Part shown: one piece after another, positions 10,893 to 23,637 of the stretch | Layout of the letters: each line of letters opens with the position of its first letter | Numbering within the stretch: position 1 is the first letter of the stretch | From: Dactylorhiza incarnata | Taxonomy: Eukaryota; Streptophyta; Magnoliopsida; Asparagales; Orchidaceae | Assembly (NCBI GenBank): GCA_033032865.1 | Contig: JAWHQI010000504.1 | Span: forward strand, 930,001 to 994,000 | Length of the DNA: 64,000 bases | Direction of reading: 5' to 3' | Translations under genes and position numbers: made by a program | Notes under the pieces: generated by a model | The model's database searches: none | What the model saw: only the letters and a program-made list of their open reading frames with translations | What the model was told of the DNA's origin: nothing

Positions 10893-13800
10893 ATTGGAGC
10901 ACAAGTTTTACCCATTCCAGTTCATTTAGTTGTCGATATATAGCCGGTTGCAGCGATAATGCGAAATTTAGCTCCAAATGACACCTTTTCAGAATGAGAT
11001 AGGAGCCCAAAATCCAATGGAAAACAATTTTAACTCATTCAAACTCGTTTAGAGGTCGATATACAATGGGTTCTAATGGTAATGCGAGATTTTGCTCCAA
11101 ATGACACATAAATTTCAAAATGAAAGAATTTTAGATGCAGTTTGTAACGAAAGTGAGAGATTTAGCTCCAAATGACACTCAAACTTTAAACAGCAATAAC
11201 TTTTGATCCGGTTGTCTGATTTTATCCCACAACACCTATTCGGAATGAGCTCAGAGCACTACATTCATTGGAGCACAAGATTTACCCATTCTAGTTCGTT
11301 TACTTGTCGATATATAGCCGGTTGCAGCGATAATGCAAAATTTAGCTCCAAATTACACCTAAACTTCTAACAGCCATAACTTTTGATTTGTATGTTTGAT
11401 TGTTGCCCACGAAACCTTTACAGAATATGCTCGGAGGTATACATCTAATGGAGCACAATTTTAAACCATTCCAGCTCATTTTAGAGGTCAATATACAGCC
11501 GATTCAATGGTAATGAGGGATTTTGCTCCTCTTGACACATAAACTGTAACAGCCATAACTTTTGATCTGGTTGTCCGATTTTTGCGCACAACACCTTTTT
11601 GGAATGAGCTCGGAACCCTACATCCAATGGTGAACAATTTTTACCCATTCTAGTTTGTTTAGTGGTCAATATACATCCGGGTTAGTAATAAGGTATTTAG
11701 CTCGAAAGGAGACCTAAACTTCAAACATCCGTAACTTTTGATCCGGTTGTCAGATTTTCACCCACACTACCTTTTCATAATGAGATAGGAGCCCTAAATC
11801 CAATTGAGAAAAATTTTAACCCATTCAAGCTTGTTTAGAGGTCGATATACAGTGGGTTCTACTGGTAATGCGAGATTTAGCTCCAAATGACACATAAATT
11901 TCAAAATGAAAGAATTTTAGTTGCGGTTTGTAGCGAAAGTGAGAGATTTAGCTCCAAATGACACTCAAACTTTAAACAGCAACAACTTTTGATCCGGTTG
12001 TCTGACTTTACCCCACAACACCTTTTCGAAATGAGCTCAGAGCACTACATTCCTTGGAGCACAAGTTTTACCCATTCCAGTTCATTTAGTTGTCGATATA
12101 TAGCCGGTTGCAGCGGTAATGCGAAATTTAGCTCCAAAGGACACCTTTTCAGAATGAGATAGGAGCCCTAAATCCAATTGAGAACAATTTTACCCCATTC
12201 AAGCTCGTTTATAGGTCGATATACAGTGGATTCTACTGGTAATGGGTGATTTAGCTCCAAATGACACATAAATTTCAAAATGAAAGAATTTTAGATGCGG
12301 TTTGTAGCGAAAGTGAGAGATTTAGCTCCAAATGACACTTAAACTTTAAACAACAATAACTATTGATCCGGTTATCTGATTTTACCCCACAACACCTTTT
12401 TGGAATGAGCTCAGAGCACTACATTCATTGGAGCACAAGTTTTACCCTGTCCAGTTCATTTAGTTGTCGATATATAGCCGGTTGCAGCGGTAATGCGAAA
12501 TTTAGCTCCAAAGGACTCATTTTCAGAATGAGATAGGAGCCCTAAATCCAATGGAGAACAATTTAAACCCATTCAAGCTTGTTTAGAGGTCGATATACAG
12601 TGGGTTCTACTGGTAATGCGAGATTTAGGTCCAAATGACACATAAATTTTAAAATGAAAGAATTTTGGATGCGGTTTGGAGCGATAGTGAGAGATTTAGC
12701 TCCAAATGACACTTAAACTTTAAACAACAATAAATTTTGATCCAATTGTCTGATTTTACCCCACAACACCTTTTCAGAATGAGCTCGGAGCACTACATTC
12801 ATTGGAGCACAAGTTTTACCCATTCCAGTTCATTTAGTTGTCGATATATAGCCGGTTGCAGCAGTAATGCGAAATTTAGCTCCAAAGAACACCTTTTCAG
12901 AATGAGATAGGAGCCCTAAATCCAATGGAGAACAATTTTAACCCATTCAAACTCGTTTAGAGGTCGATATACAGTGGTTTCTACTGGTAATGCGAGATTT
13001 TGCTCCAAATGACACATAAATTTCAAAATGAAAGAATTTTAGATGCAGTTTGTAACGAAAGTGAGAGATTTAGCTCCAAATGACACTCAAACTTTAAACA
13101 GCAATAACTTTTGATCTGGTTGTCCGATTTTACCCCACAACACCTATTCGGAATGAGCTCGGAGCACTACATTCATTGGAGCACAAGATTTACCCACTCC
13201 AGTTCATTTACTTGTCGATATATAGCCGGTTGCAGCTGTAATGCGAAATTTAGCTCCAAATTACACCTAAACTTCTAACAGCCATAACTTTTGATTTGTA
13301 TGTTTGATTGTTGCCCACGACACCTTTACGGAATATGCTCGGAGGTATACATCTAATGGAGCACAATTTTAAACCATTCCAGCTCATTTTAGAGGTCAAT
13401 ATACAACCGGTTGCAATGGTAATGAAGGATTTTCCTCCTCTTGACACATAAACTGTAAAAGCCATAACTTTTGATCTGGTTATACGATTTTTGCGCACAA
13501 CACCTTTTTGGAATGAGCTCGGAGCCCTACATCCAATGGAGAACAATTTTTACCCATTCTAGTTTGTTTAATGGTCAATATACAGCCGGGTTGGTAATAA
13601 GGTATTTAGCTCGAAAGGAGACCTAAACTTCAAACATCCGTAACTTTTGATCCGGTTGTCAGATTTTCACCCACACTACCTTTTCATAGTGAGATAGGAG
13701 CCCTAAATCCAATGGAGAACAATTTTAACCCATTCAAGCTTGTTTAGAGGTCGATATACAGTGGGTTCTACTGGTAATGCGTGATTTAGCTCCAAATGAC

Positions 13801-14886
13801 ACATAAATTACAAAATGAAAGAATTTTAGATGCGGTTTGTAGCGAAACTGAGAGATTTATCTCCAAATGACACTCAAACTTTAAACATCAATAATTTTTG
13901 ATCCGGTTATTTGACTTTACCCCACAACACCTTTTCGGAATGAGCTCAGAGCATTACATTCCTTGGAGCACAAGTTTTACCCATTCCAGTTCATTTAGTT
14001 GTCGATATATAGTCGGTTGCAGCGGTAATGCGAAATTTAGCTACAAAGGACACCTTTTCAGAATGAGATAGGAGCCCTAAATCCAATGGAGAACAATTTT
14101 ACCCCATTCAAGCTCATTTAGAGGTTGATATACAGTGGATTCTACTGGTAATGAGAGATTTTGCTCCAAATGACACATAAATTTCAAAAATGAAAGAATT
14201 TTAGATGTGGTTTGTAGCGAAAGTGAGAGATTTAGCTCCAAATGACACTTAAACTTTAAACAGCAATAACTTTTGATCCGGTTGTCTGATTTTACCCCAC
14301 AACACCTTTTCAGAATGAGCTCGGAGCACTACATTCATTGGAGCACTAGTCTTACCCAGTCTAGTTCATTTAGTTGTCGATATATAGATGGTTGCAGCGG
14401 TAATGCGAAATTTAGCTCCAAATGACACATTTTCAGAATTAGATTGGAGCCCTAAATCCAATGGAGAATAATTTTAACCCATTCAAACTCGTTTAGAGGT
14501 CGATATACAGTGGGTTCTACTGGTAATGGGAGATTTAGGTCCAAATGACACAAATTTTAAAATGAAAGAATTCTGGATGCGATTTGTAACGATAGTGAGA
14601 GATTTAGCTCCAAATGACACTTAAACTTTAAACAGCAATAACTTTTGATCCAGTTTGATTTTACCCCACAACACCTTTTCGGAATGAGCTCGGAGCACTA
14701 CATTCATTGGAGCACAAGTTTTATCCATTCCAGTTCATTTAATTGTCGATATATAGCTGGTTGCAGCGGTAATGCGAAATTTAGCTCCAAAGGACACCTT
14801 TTCAAAATGAGATAGGAGCCCTAAATCCAATGGAGAACAATTTTAACCCATTCAAACTCGTTTAGAGGTCGATATACAGTGGGTTC
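10893..14886. repeat. satellite array block 1 (~180-bp family, 1.9-kb higher-order repeat)
   Basis: Tandem monomers built around GTCGATATATAGCCGGTTGC, TTTAGCTCCAAATGACAC, AACTTTTGATCCGGTTGTC and GGAGCACAAG segments. The block starts in the end of a long monomer and covers about two higher-order units: the diagnostic TTGTATGTTTGATTG monomer recurs at about 11388 and 13297, roughly 1.9 kb apart. Short reading frames here are repeat artefacts. It ends inside a long monomer at the GGTTC target of copy B. Confidence 0.95.
14882..14886. other. target-site duplication (left) of copy B, GGTTC
   Basis: GGTTC directly before the 5' LTR is repeated directly after the 3' LTR at 28974-28978. The uninterrupted satellite monomer reads CAGTGGGTTCTACTGG, so one copy belongs to the original target. 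Confidence 0.93.
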
Positions 14887-15683
14887 TGTTTACCCAGAAG
14901 ACCGCTTCCGAATAACATTATTCACAGACCAGGGCGGTCTGCGGATACAATTCGCCCGGTTCATGTTTTACAATGTCCATCAGCATCAATCCACACAGAC
15001 CGGGCGGTCTGAGCATTCCGGTCGCCTCCAGAGATTGAAGGTCACCAAGGCCGAAGTCCAAAACGGCAGACTGCGGTCTCAAGTCGGAGACCGCTCGGGT
15101 TGTGCTATGAAAGCCATCAGGGTCCAAGTCTAGAAGGCAACCGGCGGTCTCAAGCTGGAGACCGCGCGGGTTACATCTTGAAGGCTTTGCAAGGCCGAAG
15201 ACCAAACGACAGGCCGCGTTCTCAAGGGCAAGTCGCGGTCTCAAGACGGAGACCGCCTGGATTGTTCTGTGAAGATCAGTAAGTACCAAGTCCAAGAAGA
15301 CAAGCTGCGGTCTCAAGTCGGAGACCGTTCGGGTGGCATCATCACCTTGGCCATAACATCTCCAGCCCCTCTACGAGACAGACCGCAAGCGCAAGCCGCG
15401 CAGCGTCTTTCTTCTCTCCTTTCTGTATCTCGTCACCGCCTACCCGATTCTCCTGTACCCGGGCAGGCGGTTATTTTATCCCTGCCCGTTCGGGCAGGCC
15501 CCCGAGCCTATAAATAGGGGGCGGCAACACTCCCAAGACACGCACTCTCGAATCCAGGAGCTCGCTTGTTTGAGCTGCGGTCTCGAGTTTCTCGTCTTGC
15601 GAACTGTCTGACCGGCCAGCTTGAGATCGCGGATTGTCTTCTTGGACTTGATTTCCTTCGGAGGTGCGATTTCGGACTCAACA
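14887..15683 (+). repeat. 5' LTR of copy B (797 bp, rearranged)
   Basis: TGTTTACC...TCAACA. It has the four GGTCTC/GAGACC hairpin units, the GC-rich hairpins and TATA box CTATAAATAG at 15508-15517. Compared with its partner LTR it lacks about 170 bp (the CTGCACTTGTAACCCGC to GCAGCCTCC part) and instead has about 29 bp at 15621-15649. Part of that insert matches the leader just outside the LTR (15697-15714). Confidence 0.92.
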
Positions 15684-15735
15684 GAAACACGCGACCTTGA
15701 GATCGCAGATTATCGGTGAAATCCTCTTTGCCATA
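15684..15735 (+). other. 52-bp leader between 5' LTR and gag, copy B
   Basis: The leader GAAACACGCGACCTTGAGATC... separates the LTR from the gag ATG at 15736. A primer-binding site should start here, but no TGG (complement of a tRNA CCA end) is present. Copy C has the same length and nearly the same sequence. Confidence 0.6.
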
Positions 15736-18700
15736 ATGTCAGACCGTCAGTTCCCCCTTTGAGACCGCTCCGATCACAGTGAGGACTCTTTGTGGGAAGC
15801 CTTGGAGCAATCCAGAAGAGAAGCCGAGCGGGCTCAGAGGGCGACTGATCAGTGGTTAGACGCAATCAATCAGACTTTGGCCTTATTAACCGAGCTGTTG
15901 GTCCCACAGCAAACCGCGGTTAATCAAGCGATGACTCCGGTTCCTCCTCCGCCTCCACCTTACCCGCTACCACAAGCCGCCAACCTCCAACCCCAGAAAG
16001 AAGGTTTTGTGGCTAGGCAAAACTTCTACCAGGAAGCCGCGCACAGTATGCCGGCTCGAGTCCTCGATTTCCAGGGGGCGGCTTCTCATGCAGCCCGCCT
16101 GTCCTATCCGCCAGAAGGAGCAGCTCGTTTGTCATGCCCGCCTGAAGCCGCTGCTCACCCTTTCTGCCCGCTAGAGCTGCTGCCTGGTCCTCTTACCAGG
16201 CGCGGCTTCGGCGGCTTACTATCCTGCTCCTCTATATGAAGACATGGAAGAAACTTCTCCCTTCGTGGACGAAGTCCGGGGGGTGCCAGCCCCTAATAAT
16301 TTCAGAGAACCTCGTTTGCCAGCTTTCAGTGGAGAAACCGATCCCACTGTTCATCTACAAGCCTTCGAGTCATCCATCACTCTTAGGACCTTAACTAATG
16401 CGACTAAGTGCAAACTCCTTGTGACATCCTTCGAAGGACAAGCAAGGGAGTGGTTTTATAGGCTGCATCCCAGATCGATCAGTTGTTTTGCTGAGCTGCG
16501 AAGGGAGTTTTTGCTAAGATTCTCCACCTCAAGGAAGAGGAAAAGTGGCCCGGCAGCCCTTTTCGACATAAAGCAGCGGGAAGACGAAACGTGGGCCCGT
16601 TTCGTAGACCGCTTCCAGAAGGAGATCATGGAAGTCCAAAATGTGGACCCAGAGCTGTATAGGGTTGCCCTCATTCAAGGCTTGAGGGAGGGCCCCCTAA
16701 AATTTGAAGCAAATATAAGGGAGCCCAGGACTTATCAGGAAATGATAAGTTTGGCAAATATGTTCATTAGAGGAGAAAAGATCAATCCATGCTATGTCGC
16801 AAAGCTGGTAAGCGACAAGGAGCAGTCCAATCCATACTTTCACCATTCGCCATCAAATCAGTCCCACTTTGAACCCCGTTCCAGAGGGGAATAAACTACA
16901 AAAACAAACAACCCTTTATTGGCCATCAACAGTTTCAGGATCAGAAACCGTCGTTGGCCATCGCTCCCGCTCCTCTTCCGCAAATCATGCCGGTATACTT
17001 ACCACAGTATACCACGCAGCCACCTCCAGTCATTCAATCCACTCAATATGATGACTTGCAAGAGTCGTTCACTCCCTTAAATGTCACCATGGACGAAGTG
17101 GTCCATATCTTGCAGAAAAGGCCAGATTTCAAAAGGCATGCTCCTCTGAAGTCGGATATTCGCAATCGAAATCCGAACCTTTACTGTGAATACCATAAAG
17201 AGGGAGGGCATCTGACCAAAGACTGTCGGGCCCTTCTCTTGCTGATAGAGAGGCTCCTAGGAGAAGGAAAGCTCCGGGGCCTAGTTCGGAAAGACTCATC
17301 TGCTGAGCTAGCAGCTGAGAAGAAAAAAGAGAAAGAAACCGTGGAAGTAACCTGGGAATGTGCCGACGTCGAAGACGCCGGCTGTTATGGAGACATCCAT
17401 CCTTCTGCCGAATGCATCGAAGTCAATGATGTGGGCCCCTTAGGGGACTTCTATTGTATCCATGGAGGGGCTGGAGCAGAGTCATCTCGCAAATCCAGCA
17501 TCGCGAGAGTTCTGAAGCAGGAAGTAGCAGCCACTACAAGTTCTCCCCCTGAAAGCACTATTGTCACTTTTGGTCAGGATGACCTTCCCCCCAATGCCAA
17601 TCCTTTTGACGATGCGGTGGTCATCAAAGCCATCATCGAAAATTATACAGTTCACAAGATCTTGATTGACACAGGTAGCTCTGTCAATCTCCTTTTCCGC
17701 CCAACCTTCGAAGCCTTGAAAACTGGAAAGCCTCTACTTTCAACCGACGGGCCCCTCTACGGTTTTTCTGGGGAGAAGAAAGAAGTGGAGGGTTCAGTAA
17801 AGCTCCTGGTCTCTCTTGGAGGAGTGATAAACTGATCAACTTCGTGGTGGTGGATGCCCCAAGTAACTACTGCGCCATCTTCGGGAGGCCGATTCTTAAT
17901 GCATATCGGGCAGTGGTGTCTACTTTCCACCCCGCTCTTAAGTTTGCCACTGAGGGAAGGCAGTATCGGGTTAGAAGTAACCAAAAAGTGGCTTGGGAGT
18001 GCTATGTCCGAACTGTCAACATGATCACCGGCGTTTCACTTCCCGAGGCCGTGGCTGAAGTTTTGGAGATTCCTGAATCCTCAAGGGCTGCTGAGGAAGG
18101 AAAAGATTGAGAAGGGGCTCACCTGGAACCTGCCAGGCGACCCAAGAGATCCCTATTGCTGAAGGGGAAGAAAAGAAGCTGGTCATCAATGCTGAGTTGC
18201 TTGAGGAGGAGAAAGTGGAGCTGATCTCCTGCCTTTTGGAGAACCTGGATGTCTTCGCCTGGTCAGCGTAGGATATGCCAGGAGTAGATCCGGACGTGGC
18301 TTGTCATCATCTGAACGTATCTCCCGAGTTCAAGCCCGTCCAGCAAAAGAAGAGAGAAGTAGCAACCAAGCTGGCATTGCCTATCAGAGAGGATGTTGCC
18401 AAACTCCTGAAAGCAGGCTTTATTTCTGAAATTCAATATCCCACGTGGATGTCGAATGTTGTAATGGTTATGAAATCTGGTGGGAAGTGGCGCATGTGCG
18501 TAGACTTCACCAAACTTAATAAAGCGTGTCCCAAAGATTGCTACCCTCTGCCTCGGATAGATGTCTTAGTTGATTCCGCGGTTGGGTATGACTTTATGTG
18601 TTTTCTCGATGCCTTCTCTGGGTACCATCAAATTTAAATGCACAAACCTGATATCCCGCACACCTCATTTATCACAAACGATGGGTGTTACTGTTATCTC

Positions 18701-21336
18701 GTAATGCCCTTCGGTCTTAAAAATGCGGGCGCAACATATCAAAGAATGATGGATACCGTTTTTAAGCATCAAAAAAGCAGAAACCTCGAAGTTTACGTTG
18801 ATGATCTCCTTCTGAAAAGTAAAACAATTTCATTACACTTGAAAGACCTCGTAGAGACGTTCGCTACTCTACGGAGGTTCAAGTTAAAATTAAACCCATT
18901 GAAATGCGTGTTTGGGGCAAACAAAGGAAAGTTTCTCGGGCATCTCTTAACCCCCGATGGCCTTGCACCGAATCCAGATAAGGTGAAGGCCATCCTTGAT
19001 ATGACCCCTCCTCGAAATACCAAGGAAGTTCAGCAGCTTGGAGGAAGATTGGCAGGATTAAGCAGGTTTATCTCCAAATCCGGGGATAAAAGTGCCCCAT
19101 TCTTTAAAATATTGCGGGGAGGATCGAAGTTTGAATGGAGCGAGGAGTGAAACAGGGCTTTCGAGCAGCTAAAAGTACAGTTGACTTCAACTCCGCTACT
19201 CCAAAGTCCCCGTGAGGGGGAAATATTATTCTTATATTTGGGAGTCGGCCCAGATGCGGTAAGCTCTGTCCTCGTTCGAGAGGAAAAGAAGAGGCAGTTT
19301 CCAATATATTATGTTAGCCACATTCTCAAAGATGCAGAAACCAGATATTCAATCTTGGAGAAACTGGCCTTGGCCTTGGTTATGTCTTCACGAAGGCTTC
19401 GTCCTTATTTCCAGGCTCATCCTGTCCAAGTTATTACAGATCATCCTTTAAGAAATGTTCTTGAGAAGCCAGATCACTCAGGGAGGTTGGCTAAATTGGC
19501 TATCGAACTAAGTGAATTTGAAATATCATACATCCCCCGAACAGCAATCAAAGCACAAATCTTGGCAGACTTCTTGGTGGATACAGCAGAACTAGTTCCG
19601 AACAGGTGGTGCAATCTCCTTTAGCTTGGGTCATCTATGTGGATGGGGCTTCTGGCAAAAACTCCGTGGGAGCCGGAGTTGCCTTGATCAGTCCAAATGG
19701 CATCAGGCTGGAACAAGCTATCAAATTCTTCTTTCCAGTTACAAATAATCATGCAGAATATGAAGCATTTTTGGTTGGGCTGAGACTTGCAAAAGAGCTG
19801 GGCATAGAACATGCACATGTTAGAACCGATTCATTGGTAATGGCCTCTCCGGTCTTGGGGAATTATGAGACAAGGGAGCCAATTCTGAGGAAATATCTGC
19901 TGTTAGCCAAAAAGGAAATCGGAAAATTCAAGTCATTCATCATTGAGCTTATTCCAAGAACACAAAATGAGGAAACAGATGAGCTGTCAAAGTTCGGTCT
20001 TCTATCCGGGGGAGTGACCTCTGAACTTTTTCATCCAGCAACAGATGAAGCGGAACTCATGCAAATTGATCATAACCCTTCGTGGAAGGACCCTTACGAG
20101 CTGTTTTTGTCAAAAGGGGAGTTTCATCATACCATCAAAGATAGAAGAAAATTCAGAAGGAAAGCGACATACTATTATCTGATAGCAGGAATTCTCTACA
20201 GGAAGACTTTAATCTCTCCCTCAGCACGATGTGTTTTCGAGGAAGAAATCCCAACCATACTTCAAGAAGTTCATTCCGGGGAGTGTGGTAGCCATTCAGG
20301 AGCAAAGACTCTGGAGAAGAGAATCTTAAGGCAGGGATATTTCTGGCCAACCATGAGGAAGGATGCTGAAGCATTCTCCAAGCGATGTGTTCAGTGTCAA
20401 AAGTTCGCTCCTCTTCAGCATTTGCCTGCTCAGTCGCTCAAATCAATAACTGCACCATGGCCCTTTGCACTTTGGGGGATGGATCTTATCGGACCCTTCC
20501 CAGTAGCCAGTGGCCAGCGTCGCTTTATCATTGTGATGATTGACTACTTTAGCAAGTGGATTGAGGCGAAGGCATTAGCAAGAACTACAACTCAAATTAT
20601 CAGAAACTTCATCTGGGGGGAGATAGTCTGCCGGCATGGAATTCCGCTAGCAATTGTCACTGACAATGGTCCACAATTTAACAATCCAGAGATGATAAAC
20701 TTTTGTGATCAGGTGGGAATTGATCTTCGGTTTGCCTCGGTACACCACCCAAGGATGAATGGTAAGGTAGAAGCCGCAAATAGACAGATCCAGCAGCTTC
20801 TGATGAAGAGGGTCTTGAATTAAAGAGGAAATTGGGCAGATCAACTTCCTTCCATCCTTTGGACTCTTTGTACCACTCCATCCTCAGCTATGGGGGAGAC
20901 ACCATTCAAATTATCCCATGGCTCAGAAGTTGTTGTTCCTGTAAAATTTGAGGTGGTCACTCCAAGAGTCGTATATGCAAAGGAGGGAGGAGAAGCGTGG
21001 ATGGAAGACAATAATGAAGCCATCAAGTATAGTTTGGATCTGATCGAAGAGCTTCAGGATGAGGCAACAATAAGACAGGAGGAAGTTAAAAGGAGAATGG
21101 CGAAATATTTTGACAAGAATGTCAGAGTGAAACATTTTGCAGTCGGAGATGTCGTACTAAAGAAAGTTGATGCAGCAGCCAGAACAGGTAATGTCGGGAA
21201 GCTGAATCCCAATTGGGCCGGACCTTTCATCATCAAGGAAGTACTAAAAAGTGGGGCTTACCGCCTTCAGACAAGTGAAGGAGAAGACATCTCATGCACC
21301 TGGAGCGGTGAAGATCTCAAACGGTTCTATCCATAA
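15736..21336 (+). pseudogene. gag-pol of copy B, heavily disrupted
   Basis: Same domain order as copy C: Gag with capsid-type region, knuckle CEYHKEGGHLTKDC, protease DTGSS, RT (YVDD), first RNase H, second RNase H (YVDGASG), integrase (H-H-C-C; TDNGPQ). Start ATG 15736 is set by alignment with copy C. Stops: TGA 15760-15762, TGA 18108-18110, TAG 18269-18271, TAA 18635-18637, TGA 19148-19150, TAA 20821-20823. Frameshifts lie in the Gag linker (about 16150-16215), near 16883, near 17832, near 18134 and near 19592. The true end is 21336. It cannot yield a functional polyprotein; any RNA would depend on proteins supplied by other copies. Confidence 0.94.
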
Positions 21337-21690
21337 AATGTCCTCTTTACTTTCCTGCATTTTTTGGATATTTTAATGAGAAGCCCATACTGACACTTCT
21401 CCATGTCTGATGTTTCTTTTCTACACTTTCTTATATATCAACCTCACTAAACCGCAGAGACATCGCCAAGTTCTGCTCGAACCCCCTTGAATTGTAGTCA
21501 TTAGCGTAAAACCACGAAGATCATGTGTAGCGGGGAGTTTTCGCACACGTGTAGTGGTAGCTTGCCAATTCCCGTGCGGTGGTCTTCAGAACCTTGGATC
21601 CCGGCTGATATCCGACACACCCCTGCATCAAGGGAGGTCTAGGTGAATGTTGGCTCTATCATGCCCCGAGAGGGATATAGTTACAGCTTT
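21337..21690. other. non-coding region after pol, copy B
   Basis: Matches the region after pol in copies A and C. No gene supported. Confidence 0.55.
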
Positions 21691-22090
21691 GATGATCTTT
21701 CTGAGGAAAGCAATGTCGGTTAGCCCCCGCGGCATAACCACACCTGCCCAACTGATCATCTTAGTCTGTGACCATCGAATACTCCTAGGTACTCTCAAGC
21801 GATGCCTAAGCGGGACCCACAACTGAGTTGATCTCTCTGAGGAAAGCAATGTTCGCCGCCTAGGCCCACCCGCCCAATTGATCAACTCGGCTTGTAGCCC
21901 TAGGCAAGAGAGCAGTTGAGTCGCTTACAGCCCTTTTGACCACTTGAGGAAAGCAATGTCCGCCGCCTAGGCCCACCTGCCCACTTGGTCATCTGGGTCT
22001 GTACTTGTCTTTTTCTTTATTTCTACATCTCTTATGACCACTTGAGGAAAGCAATGTTCGCCGCCTAGGCCCACTTGCCCACTTGGTCAT
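21691..22090. repeat. array of four hairpin units, copy B
   Basis: Arms: GATGATC 21691-21697 with GATCATC 21754-21760; GAGTTGATC 21825-21833 with GATCAACTC 21880-21888 (extendable to 11 pairs with one G-U); TGACCA 21937-21942 with TGGTCA 21986-21991; ATGACCA 22034-22040 with TGGTCAT 22084-22090. Loops share GAGGAAAGCAATG and CTGCCCA (CGCCCA in the second unit). Here the second unit is fully paired, unlike in copy A. Confidence 0.82.
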
Positions 22091-22199
22091 CTGAGTCTGT
22101 AGTCATCTCTTGTTACATTACAGGAAATTATCTCATCCTATATGGTCATTCTAGACCATTTGGAGAAAAAACAGGATTCTTATTATATACATCACAAAT

Positions 22200-22455
22200 C
22201 GGTCGGCTTGATGTTTAAACCGGACGGTTTGAAATAAGCAGGTACCAAATATATCATGTGGTTTGACTCTCAGACCGGACGGTTTGAAATAAGCAGGTAC
22301 CAAGTATATCATGCGGTCTGGTTATCAGACCGGGTGGTTTGAAATAAGCAGGTACCAAGTATATCATGCGGTCTGATTATCAGACTGGGTGGTTTGAAAT
22401 AAGCAGGTACTAGATACATCATACGGTCTGGTTGTCAGACCGGACGATTTGAAGC
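22200..22455. repeat. minisatellite with GGTTTGAAATAAGCAGGTAC motif, copy B
   Basis: About four to five imperfect units of roughly 60 bp, each with an AGACCGG-type motif, GGTTTGAAATAAGCAGGTAC and a TATATCATGCGGTCTG segment. Same repeat family as in copies A and C. Confidence 0.75.
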
Positions 22456-22859
22456 AAGAGAGATATTATAAAATACAAGGCAAGTATAAAAGGATCAAGC
22501 ATAATCCTGATCGGTTGATCTCATCATTCGGTTTATGAACCTACCATCTTTATGGGCCTCAATTCGATCCATTCGGTCAATAACAGACTCTTCATAATCA
22601 GGCAATTATGATTCTCATTGCAAGTATCAAGCTACTAAACCGCTCAAAGTATGCATAGTCCGCGCGGATTTATTAGTCGATGTTATGTCACATAAATCAT
22701 TCAGGTTAAATGTTAATCGCGCGGCCTATCAATTGTCTTCTTATGGCTTAATTTTCTATCTTGCGAGGCAATTACAAAAAGACAGGTCATAATCGTGCGG
22801 CTTGGTTATGACAATTTCCTGTTTCTTTATTAATTATGTTCACAGGGATGAAGCTTGCA

Positions 22860-23155
22860 GCAGTCTGAGTTATAAGCCGCTCGAGTTAAAATGCTGGCCG
22901 CTCGACCTATTAACTATTCTTATGACTTGGCATTCTCTAAAGTAATTATACAAAATCAGCAATCTGAGTTGTAAGCCAGTCGAGTTAAAATGCTGGCCGC
23001 TCGACCTGTTAACTATTCTTATGACTTGGCATTCTCTATAGCAATTATACAAAGTCAGCAATCTGAGTTGTAAGCCACTCGAGTTAAAATGCTGGCCGCT
23101 CGACCTATTGATTGTTCTTATGACTTGGCATTTTTTATCCTGTAAAGAAATTATA
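22860..23155. repeat. three tandem 99-bp repeats, copy B only
   Basis: Units start near TCTGAGTT at 22864, 22963 and 23062 (period 99). Each contains CTCGAGTTAAAATGCTGGCC and CTTATGACTTGGCATT. Copy A has one unit (around 5131-5215), and copy C has one diverged unit near 47625-47705. This is a local expansion in one copy. Non-coding. Confidence 0.85.
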
Positions 23156-23637
23156 CAAAGTCAGGTAATAATCGCGCGGCCTGGTTATGTTCGGCTTCCT
23201 GGATATCACAAGGCATTCATAATAAGGTAAGGCAGAACTTGGATTTCTGTCCGCTCAATCAAATATCCAAACCGCATCGACTACATGACATAACATTGTA
23301 GTTAACACTTTCTCGGGATGAATCAAATCAACTTGATCCGGATTGAAGAAACAAGCTATGCGAATAGGTTTTTTGCTAATGATTATTTAACCGGAATCCT
23401 ATGAAGATCATTATCCTAACCGGTTGAGTTAATAATAAGTCGCACGACTTGGTTAGAAGAGTCAATTATCCGAAGAAGAAAGAGATCGCAAACAATCACA
23501 AGTAAGTCGCAGAAAGTAGACAGCTAGACAGGTAAAAACTTTCCATTCCATTATCAAAATATCCTTACATTATGCTTTAAACCGACCGGCTAACAAAATC
23601 AAGTCGTCGACTATTCAAAATAAAAAGCAAAATACAA
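23156..23637. other. non-coding spacer before antisense gene 2, copy B
   Basis: Shared with copies A and C. No gene supported. It would be the 3' flank of the minus-strand gene. Confidence 0.45.

Noticed and set aside
14319..14345. Possible CENP-B-box-like sequence in the monomer (TTCGGAATGAGCTCGG)
   Set aside because: The required A and CGGG positions of the box do not match. I do not count it as a CENP-B site.
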